From Gammaproteobacteria bacterium (lineage in GTDB: Bacteria; Pseudomonadota; Gammaproteobacteria; JALTLT01), in NCBI GenBank assembly GCA_027001815.1, contig JALTLT010000100.1, forward strand, positions 1-23,766: a stretch of 23,766 nucleotides of DNA. The letters run 5' to 3'. The notes below the pieces were generated by a model that worked only from the letters and a program-made list of their open reading frames with translations, had not been told where the DNA came from and made no database searches. The stretch's first letter is position 1. Every line of letters begins with the position of its first letter. Below, one piece after another: positions 5,937 to 11,674 of the stretch. A program made the position numbers and the translations under genes.

Positions 5937-6087
5937 GGAATCTCTGATTTATTCAGAGATTCCTGCGGCACAGGGATGTGCCGCCAAAATCAGTCACCGC
6001 AGGTGATTGATTTTGCAAGGGAGCCGAAAACCGCGTTTTTCGGCTCCCGTTCTCTGACAATTCAGGGATGAATTGTTCAGAGTTTCC
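5937..6087 (+). repeat. Hairpin-array repeat type II (A'-B'-D'-C'-E')
   Basis: A 151-bp element with terminal inverted repeats GGAATCTCTGA (5937-5947) and TCAGAGTTTCC (6077-6087). It holds five consecutive hairpins: A' 5937-5963, B' GCGGCACA / TGTGCCGC (5965-5984), D' CAAAATCA / TGATTTTG with inner CACC / GGTG (5985-6015), C' GGGAGCCGAAAA / TTTTCGGCTCCC (6019-6048), E' 6052-6082. The order and the B and C cores match type I; A, D and E are different in sequence. Confidence 0.88.
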
Positions 6088-6135
6088 ATAGTAGAGTAGT
6101 GCCCTCCACCAACTGCTGTCCTTTTCCTTGAACCC

Positions 6136-6882
6136 ATGAAACGACCCACTATCCAGCTCGTCTCCGGGGGACTGCTGGCCCTCCTTTTCCTCGTCGCGTG
6201 CAGCGACGGTGTCCAGACTGCCGGGCGTGACGGCGGCACCTTCCTCCTCCTCTACGAGGAGCACGAGTCGGGGGTCGAGCCGTATCGGACACGGATCATC
6301 GTCACCCCCCAGTGGGTGCGCATGGACGATGGCTCCCCGGCCGGCGACTACCTTCTCTACGACCGGTGGGAGCGGGTGATCTACAGTGTCGCCCACGAAG
6401 ACCGTTCCATCCTGGTGATCCCCTACCGGAAAGTGGAGGGAGAGCCACCCCTTCCTCTCCGTATCGATGCCACCCTGGAACGGGGGAAGAGCTTTCCGGC
6501 GGTGGAGGGTGTCGAGCCCCGTCACTATCGGCTGCTGGTCAACGACCGCGTCTGCTCGCAGGTGGTGGCGGCCAAGGGACTGCTTCCCGGTGCGGTGGCG
6601 GCGCTGCGCGAGTTCCGGCGCACCCTGGCGGGGCAGCACGCGGAGAATCTGGGCAAGACCCCCGTGGAGATGCTCGATCCCTGTTTTCTCTCCATCCACG
6701 TCTACGCACCGGGGCGCAACCTCCAGTACGGACTCCCTCTGGAGGAGTGGGACGACAGCGGCTACGGCCGCAGCCTGGTGGATTACCGGCGCGACTATGT
6801 CGCCGATCCGCGGCTCTTCCAGCTTCCGGAGGGTTATCTCAGGCAGACGTTGTCGGCCGACGGGATGGCGCCGATGGGGTAG
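6136..6882 (+). CDS. Hypothetical lipoprotein
   Basis: The product has 248 residues with an N-terminal basic MKRP, a hydrophobic core and a lipobox (FLVAC, Cys22), so signal peptidase II processing and membrane anchoring are expected. Residue +2 is Ser, which favours outer-membrane sorting by Lol. The mature part appears mostly beta-strand in the first half (YRTRIIVTPQWVRMDDGS, DYLLYDRWERVIYSV) and helical around residues 150-180. Two further cysteines occur near CSQVV and DPCF. No catalytic motif is recognised and I know no function. The Shine-Dalgarno before ATG 6136 is weak. It stands alone between two hairpin-array repeats. Confidence 0.82.
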   Translation: MKRPTIQLVSGGLLALLFLVACSDGVQTAGRDGGTFLLLYEEHESGVEPYRTRIIVTPQWVRMDDGSPAGDYLLYDRWERVIYSVAHEDRSILVIPYRKVEGEPPLPLRIDATLERGKSFPAVEGVEPRHYRLLVNDRVCSQVVAAKGLLPGAVAALREFRRTLAGQHAENLGKTPVEMLDPCFLSIHVYAPGRNLQYGLPLEEWDDSGYGRSLVDYRRDYVADPRLFQLPEGYLRQTLSADGMAPMG

Positions 6883-6909
6883 ATGCGGGGTGACGCGGAG
6901 CGGCAATAA

Positions 6910-7071
6910 CAGGCTGTTGAAAAACACCGTTTTTCGACGGCCTGTACCGCGGTGCATGGATGCACCGCCGTTTTCGATGACGCCGAGTCATTGGAAACGC
7001 GAGGAAGCCGGAAATCGCATTTTCGGCTTCCGGCGTTGAAAAAGGCCAGGACGGCCTTTTTCAACAGCCTG
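6910..7071 (+). repeat. Hairpin-array repeat type I, copy R3 (complete, A-B-D-C-E)
   Basis: This is the best-preserved copy (162 bp). Its ends CAGGCTGTTGAAAAA (6910-6924) and TTTTTCAACAGCCTG (7057-7071) are perfect 15-bp inverted repeats. Hairpins: A 6910-6944, B 6949-6968 (GCGGTGCAT / ATGCACCGC), D 6969-6999, C 7003-7031, E 7035-7065 (13-bp perfect stem). ATAA occurs immediately outside both ends, a possible 4-bp target duplication. Confidence 0.93.
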
Positions 7072-7092
7072 ATAATCACACCCTGCGGGGTA

Positions 7093-7121
7093 TTGAGTCG
7101 AGCGCCCCGATCATGTATTCT
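7093..7121 (+). promoter_or_regulatory. tRNA-Val promoter
   Basis: TTGAGT (7093-7098) and TATTCT (7116-7121) have 17-bp spacing and end 13 nt before the mature tRNA 5' end. Confidence 0.65.
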
Positions 7122-7134
7122 TCTCGCCTCATTC

Positions 7135-7211
7135 AGGCGCGTAGCTCAGTTGGTTAGAGTACCACCTTGACATGGTGGGGGTCACTGGTTCGAATCCAGT
7201 CGCGCCTACCA
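7135..7211 (+). tRNA. tRNA-Val (GAC)
   Basis: A 77-nt cloverleaf with encoded CCA. Acceptor AGGCGCG pairs with CGCGCCT; D-arm GCTC...GAGT; anticodon stem CCACC/GGTGG with loop TTGACAT giving anticodon GAC (Val, codons GUC/GUU); T-arm ACTGG-TTCGAAT-CCAGT. Confidence 0.97.
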
Positions 7212-7222
7212 ACTGTTTCAGG

Positions 7223-7256
7223 AAGACCGCGTCCCCGGGCGCGGTCTTCTCGTTTT
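7223..7256 (+). terminator. Terminator after tRNA-Val
   Basis: Stem AAGACCGCG / CGCGGTCTT (7223-7231 with 7240-7248), followed by CTCGTTTT. It separates the tRNA from thrS. Confidence 0.7.
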
Positions 7257-7320
7257 GCGCACCCCATCTTCCGTCATGTGGTCTCTCGTATGGATCACCA
7301 CTGAACAAAGGGAACCCGCC

Positions 7321-9237
7321 ATGCCCCAAGTCACCCTCCCCGACGGTTCGACCCGCCACTACGACCACCCGGTGACCGTCGCCGACGTGGCCGCCGATAT
7401 CGGTCCCGGCCTCGCCCGGGCGGCCCTCGCCGGCAAGGTGGACGGCCGGCTGGTGGACCTCTCCTTCCTCATCGACCACGATGCCGATCTGGCGATCGTC
7501 ACCGAACGCGACGAGGAGGGGCTGGAGGTGATCCGCCACTCCGCCGCCCATCTGCTGGCCCAGGCGGTGAAGGAGCTCTATCCGGAGGCGCAGGTCACCA
7601 TCGGTCCCGTTATCGAGAACGGTTTCTACTACGACTTCGCCTACCAGCGTCCCTTCACCCCCGAGGATCTGCAGCAGATTGAGAAGAAGATGCAGGAGCT
7701 GGCGAAGCGGGACTTCCCCATCACCCGCAAGGTGATGGATCGCGATGAGGCGATCCGCTTCTTCCGCGACATGGGAGAGGAGTACAAGGCGGAGATCATC
7801 GAATCGATCCCCGAAGGGGAAGAACTCTCCCTCTACAGCCAGGGGGAGTTCACCGACCTCTGCCGAGGGCCCCACGTCCCCTCCACCGGACGCATCAAGG
7901 CGGTCAAGCTGATGAAGGTGGCGGGTGCCTACTGGCGGGGCGACTCCAGCAACGAGATGCTGCAGCGCATCTACGGCACCGCCTGGCCCGACAAGAAGTC
8001 CCTCAAGGCCTACCTCCACCGCCTCGAGGAGGCGGAGAAGCGGGATCACCGCCGTCTCGCCAAGGTGATGGATCTCTTCCATACCCAGGAGGAGGCGCCG
8101 GGCATGGTCTTCTGGCACGACCGCGGCTGGCGCATCTACCTGGAAGTGGAGAACTACATCCGCTGCCGCTTGCGCGAGTCGGGCTACCAGGAGATCCACA
8201 CTCCCGAGGTGGTGGATCGCACCCTGTGGGAGAAGTCGGGCCACTGGGAGAAGTTCCGCGACGACATGTTCACCACCGAGTCGGAGAACCGGGACTACGC
8301 CATCAAGCCCATGAACTGCCCCTGTCACGTACAGGTCTACAACCAGGGGCTCAAGAGCTACCGCGATCTCCCCCTGCGCCTGGCGGAGTTCGGCTCCTGT
8401 CACCGCAACGAACCTTCGGGCACCCTCCATGGCCTGATGCGGGTACGCGCTTTCACCCAGGACGATGCCCACATCTTCTGCACCGAGGAGCAGATCCAGG
8501 GGGAGGTCTCCAGCTTCATCGATCTGCTCTTCTCCGTCTACCGCGACTTCGGCTTCGAGGACGTGCTGATCAAGCTCTCCACCCGTCCCGAGCAGCGGGT
8601 CGGCTCCGACGAGGTGTGGGACAAGGCGGAGCAGGCCCTGCAGCAGGCCCTGGACGCCAAGGGGCTGGAGTGGGAACTGCAGCCGGGGGAGGGAGCCTTC
8701 TACGGCCCCAAGATCGAGTTCTCCCTGCGCGACTGTCTCGACCGGGTCTGGCAGTGCGGCACCATCCAGGTGGATTTCTCCATGCCGGGGCGGCTCGGCG
8801 CCCACTACATCGACGCCGAAGGGCACAAGCAGGTGCCGGTGATGCTCCACCGGGCGATTCTCGGCTCCCTGGAGCGCTTCATCGGTATTCTGCTCGAACA
8901 CTACGCCGGTGCCCTCCCGCTCTGGCTGGCCCCGGTGCAGGTGGTGGTGATGAATATCACCGACCATCAGGCCGAGTACGTCCGCGGGGTGACGAAATCC
9001 CTTGCCGATCGCGGATTTCGGGTCAATTCGGACTTGAGAAATGAGAAGATCGGCTTTAAAATCCGCGAACACACCATTCAGCGGGTGCCCTACCTGCTGG
9101 TGGTAGGCGACCGAGAGGTCGAGTCGGAAACCGTAGCCGTGCGCACGCGGGGTGGTGAGGATCTGGGCAGCATGCCCCTGGACCAGTTGGCCAGTCGCCT
9201 CACTGCCGAGATCGCGGGCCGCGGCTTAACTGTTTAG
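7321..9237 (+). CDS. thrS: Threonine--tRNA ligase
   Basis: The product has 638 residues, close to the E. coli enzyme (642). It charges tRNA-Thr in the cytoplasm. Domains in order: N-terminal TGS (PDGSTRHYDHPVTVADVA), editing domain with HSAAHLL near residue 75 and CRGPHVPSTG near 182, class II catalytic core with zinc-ligand region MNCPCH, motif 2 FGSCHRNEPSGTLHGLMRVRAFTQDDAH and motif 3 region HRAILGSLERFIGIL, then the anticodon-binding domain (LAPVQVVVMNITD). ATG 7321 is chosen because AAAGGGA precedes it and it aligns with the family's TGS start; longer in-frame N-termini run into the tRNA terminator region. It leads the thrS-infC-rpmI-rplT cluster conserved across gammaproteobacteria. Confidence 0.98.
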   Translation: MPQVTLPDGSTRHYDHPVTVADVAADIGPGLARAALAGKVDGRLVDLSFLIDHDADLAIVTERDEEGLEVIRHSAAHLLAQAVKELYPEAQVTIGPVIENGFYYDFAYQRPFTPEDLQQIEKKMQELAKRDFPITRKVMDRDEAIRFFRDMGEEYKAEIIESIPEGEELSLYSQGEFTDLCRGPHVPSTGRIKAVKLMKVAGAYWRGDSSNEMLQRIYGTAWPDKKSLKAYLHRLEEAEKRDHRRLAKVMDLFHTQEEAPGMVFWHDRGWRIYLEVENYIRCRLRESGYQEIHTPEVVDRTLWEKSGHWEKFRDDMFTTESENRDYAIKPMNCPCHVQVYNQGLKSYRDLPLRLAEFGSCHRNEPSGTLHGLMRVRAFTQDDAHIFCTEEQIQGEVSSFIDLLFSVYRDFGFEDVLIKLSTRPEQRVGSDEVWDKAEQALQQALDAKGLEWELQPGEGAFYGPKIEFSLRDCLDRVWQCGTIQVDFSMPGRLGAHYIDAEGHKQVPVMLHRAILGSLERFIGILLEHYAGALPLWLAPVQVVVMNITDHQAEYVRGVTKSLADRGFRVNSDLRNEKIGFKIREHTIQRVPYLLVVGDREVESETVAVRTRGGEDLGSMPLDQLASRLTAEIAGRGLTV

Positions 9238-9333
9238 CGCCCCTGCAGTCCGTACCGTCCAGGCGGTGCGGCGGCACCCGCCGGATGCGGGGCCGGGAAA
9301 GGGTGCTGGACTCCCAGTCAGGAGGAAAGAAAC

Positions 9334-9858
9334 ATCGCTGCCGGAAAACCGACCAATCGATTGAACGACCAGATCACCGCTCCCCAGGTGCGGCTGATCG
9401 GCCCCGAGGGTGACCAGTTGGGGATCGTTCCGATCGAACAGGCGATGGAGATTGCTGCCGAAGCGGGTCTGGACCTGGTCGAGGTCTCGCCCAATGCCGA
9501 ACCACCCGTCTGTCGGGTCATGGACTACGGCAAGTTCCGCTTCGAGCAGAACAAGAAGGCCCAGTCTGCGCGCAAGAAGCAAAGGCAGATCCAGGTAAAG
9601 GAGATCAAGTTCAGGCCAGGGACGGAAGAAGGGGACTATCAGGTCAAACTGCGCAACCTGAAACGGTTCCTCGAAGATGGTGACAAGGCTAAGGTAACGC
9701 TGCGGTTCCGCGGCCGGGAGATGGCGCACCAGGATCTGGGGCGCAAGCTGCTGGAGCGGGTCGAAGCGGATCTTGCGGACTACGGCGTGGTGGAACAGCG
9801 CCCGAAGCTGCAGGGTCGCCAGATGGTCATGGTGTTCGCACCCAAGAAGGGCAAGTGA
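9334..9858 (+). CDS. infC: Translation initiation factor IF-3 (ATC start)
   Basis: IF3 binds the 30S subunit and discriminates against wrong start codons and initiator tRNA mismatches. The protein aligns along its length with E. coli IF3 (RLIGPEGDQLGIV, DLVEVSPNAEPPVCRVMDYGKF, QVKEIKFRPGTEEGDYQVKLR, KVTLRFRGREMAHQ, GRQMVMVFAPKK). No ATG or GTG lies in frame at the right place. ATC at 9334 sits 8 nt after a strong AGGAGG (9320-9325) and gives a 174-residue protein beginning (M)AAGKPTNRLNDQI, matching the family N-terminus. A TTG at 9361 would lack a Shine-Dalgarno and truncate it. Rare non-canonical starts are the known basis of infC autoregulation (AUU in E. coli); AUC here would work the same way. 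Confidence 0.95.
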   Translation: MAAGKPTNRLNDQITAPQVRLIGPEGDQLGIVPIEQAMEIAAEAGLDLVEVSPNAEPPVCRVMDYGKFRFEQNKKAQSARKKQRQIQVKEIKFRPGTEEGDYQVKLRNLKRFLEDGDKAKVTLRFRGREMAHQDLGRKLLERVEADLADYGVVEQRPKLQGRQMVMVFAPKKGK

Positions 9859-9929
9859 ACCGAGACCCCGCCGGGCGGCACCCGGCGAGCGCCTTGTGAA
9901 AATTGAAACCCGAATGCGGAGTACGAAAA

Positions 9930-10127
9930 ATGCCGAAGATGAAATCCAACCGGGGCGCGGCAAAGCGCTTCCGGGCGAATGCCACTGGCCGCTTCAAGCG
10001 GGCCCAGTCCCATCGCCGTCACATCCTCACCAAGAAGAGCACCAAGCGGAAGCGCCATCTGCGCGAGGCCGCCATGGTGGCCGAAGTGGATCAGCGCGCG
10101 GTTCGCCGCATGCTGCCCTACAGCTAG
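9930..10127 (+). CDS. rpmI: 50S ribosomal protein L35
   Basis: A 65-residue, highly basic protein. MPKMKSNRGAAKRFRANATGRFKRAQSHRRHILTKKS-type sequence is diagnostic of L35 and its length is standard. ATG 9930 follows GCGGAG. It sits between infC and rplT in the conserved order. In E. coli, rpmI and rplT translation is coupled and repressed by L20 binding to the leader; nothing here contradicts that, but no specific L20 site was identified. Confidence 0.97.
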   Translation: MPKMKSNRGAAKRFRANATGRFKRAQSHRRHILTKKSTKRKRHLREAAMVAEVDQRAVRRMLPYS

Positions 10128-10142
10128 GGGGAGGGTGAGACG

Positions 10143-10502
10143 ATGCCAAGAGTCAAGCGTGGCGTGACCGCTCACAAGCGGCACAAGAAGGTTCTCAAGA
10201 AGGCCAAGGGTTACTATGGTGCCCGCAGCAAGGTCTTCCGCGTCGCCAAGCAGGCGGTCATCAAGGCGGGACAGTACGCCTACCGTGACCGTCGCCAGCG
10301 CAAGCGCCAGTTCCGCGCCCTGTGGATCGCGCGCATCAACGCCGCGGCCCGCGAGAACGGCCTCTCCTACAGCCGCTTCATCAACGGTCTGAAGAAGGCC
10401 GGTGTCGAAGTGGATCGCAAGGTGCTGGCCGATCTGGCGGTGTTCGACAAGGCGGGCTTTGCCGCCCTGGCCGAGAAGGCCAAGGCCAGCCTTTCCGCCT
10501 GA
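10143..10502 (+). CDS. rplT: 50S ribosomal protein L20
   Basis: A 119-residue basic protein of standard length, starting MPRVKRGVTAHKRHKKVLKKAKGYYG-like and containing AYRDRRQRKRQFRALWIARINAAARENGLSYS, diagnostic of L20. It binds 23S rRNA early in 50S assembly and in relatives autoregulates the infC-rpmI-rplT transcript. A GGGGGAG Shine-Dalgarno precedes ATG 10143. The gap to rpmI is 15 nt. A strong intrinsic terminator follows at 10550. Confidence 0.98.
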   Translation: MPRVKRGVTAHKRHKKVLKKAKGYYGARSKVFRVAKQAVIKAGQYAYRDRRQRKRQFRALWIARINAAARENGLSYSRFINGLKKAGVEVDRKVLADLAVFDKAGFAALAEKAKASLSA

Positions 10503-10549
10503 GTCGCGTCGGGAACAGCGCTCCGCGGGGTCTCACCCGTGGAACCGTG

Positions 10550-10580
10550 AAAGGGAAGGCGTTCGCGCCTTCCCTTTTTT
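10550..10580 (+). terminator. Intrinsic terminator after rplT
   Basis: 12-bp stem AAAGGGAAGGCG / CGCCTTCCCTTT (10550-10561 with 10566-10577), TTCG loop and six T residues. It ends the ribosomal transcript or attenuates read-through into pheS. No Phe-rich leader peptide like E. coli pheM is present in the 47 nt between rplT and the stem. Confidence 0.9.
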
Positions 10581-10622
10581 CGTGATACCCCCGCGGGGGA
10601 AGCAGCATCGAGGGTAGAGCCG

Positions 10623-11639
10623 GTGGAGGATCTCACACAGCTTGTGGAGCAGGCGCTGGCGGCGGTCGAGAGCGCCGCGGACGCCCGGGCCCTGGACCAG
10701 GTGCGGGTCGCGTACCTGGGCAAGAAGGGCGAAGTGACCCAGCGTCTCAAGCAGCTCGGCGGCCTCGCGCCCGAAGAGCGGCGGAAGGCCGGGCAGGCCA
10801 TCAACCGCGCCAAGCAGCAGATCGCCGAGGCGATCCAGGCCCGGAAAGGGGTGCTGGAGGAGGCGGCCCTGGCGGCGAAGCTGGCCGCGGAGCGGATCGA
10901 CGTCTCGCTGCCGGGGAGAGGAGAGCTGCCGGGCGGGTTGCACCCCATCAACCGCACCCTGGACCGCATCGAGGCCCTCTTTCGTCAGCTCGGTTTCACC
11001 GTTGCCGAGGGGCCGGAGGTGGAGGATGGCTTCCACAACTTCGAGGCCCTCAACATCCCCGCCCACCACCCGGCGCGGGCGATGCACGACACCTTCTACT
11101 TCGAGGACGACCGTCTGCTGAGGACCCACACCTCGCCGGTCCAGGTGCGGGTGATGGAGAAGAGCGCGCCTCCCCTGCGCATCATCGCGCCGGGACGGGT
11201 CTACCGCTGCGACTCCGATGTGACCCACACGCCCATGTTCCACCAGGTGGAGGGGCTGCTGGTGGACGAGGGGGTGAGCTTCGTCGATCTCAAGGGGGTG
11301 CTGGACATGTTCCTGCGCCAGTTCTTCGAGCGTGACCTGGCGGTGCGCTTCCGTCCCTCCTATTTCCCCTTCACCGAGCCCTCCGCCGAGGCGGACATCC
11401 AGTGCGTCATCTGTGGTGGCGAGGGATGCCGGGTCTGCAGTCACACCGGCTGGCTGGAGGTGCTCGGCTGTGGCATGGTCCACCCGCGGGTCTTCGAACA
11501 GGTGGGCATCGATGCCGAGCGCTACACCGGCTACGCCTTCGGCATGGGGGTGGAGCGGCTCGCCATGCTCCGCTACGGGGTGGACGACCTGCGCCTCTTC
11601 TTCGAGAACGACCTGCGTTTCCTGCGCCAGTTCCGCTGA
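10623..11639 (+). CDS. pheS: Phenylalanine--tRNA ligase alpha subunit
   Basis: A 338-residue class II synthetase subunit. An N-terminal coiled-coil tRNA-binding region (about 1-85, LGKKGEVTQRLKQLGGLAPEERR) is followed by the catalytic core: motif 1 around HPINRTLDRIEALFRQLGF, motif 2 APGRVYRCDSDVTHTPMFHQVEG, and the C-terminal GFGMGVERLAM-type motif 3 (YAFGMGVERLAMLRYGV). FNFEALNIPAHHPAR and PSYFPFTEPSAE are family signatures. It forms an alpha2-beta2 enzyme with PheT. The start is taken as GTG 10623; the Shine-Dalgarno is weak (GAGGG further upstream). pheT begins 35 nt after the stop. Confidence 0.98.
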   Translation: MEDLTQLVEQALAAVESAADARALDQVRVAYLGKKGEVTQRLKQLGGLAPEERRKAGQAINRAKQQIAEAIQARKGVLEEAALAAKLAAERIDVSLPGRGELPGGLHPINRTLDRIEALFRQLGFTVAEGPEVEDGFHNFEALNIPAHHPARAMHDTFYFEDDRLLRTHTSPVQVRVMEKSAPPLRIIAPGRVYRCDSDVTHTPMFHQVEGLLVDEGVSFVDLKGVLDMFLRQFFERDLAVRFRPSYFPFTEPSAEADIQCVICGGEGCRVCSHTGWLEVLGCGMVHPRVFEQVGIDAERYTGYAFGMGVERLAMLRYGVDDLRLFFENDLRFLRQFR

Positions 11640-11674
11640 GCGAAAGGGCACCGAACGAACCCGGGGGTTGAGAG

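Noticed and set aside
7129..9072. A 647-codon open frame on the minus strand opposite thrS
   Set aside because: It mirrors thrS in GC-rich sequence with strong third-position bias; the translation is His/Val/Leu/Gly-rich with no domain, and thrS is certain.
10503..10622. pheM-like leader peptide and Phe attenuator before pheS
   Set aside because: The terminator is present but the upstream 47 nt have no start codon followed by Phe codons.
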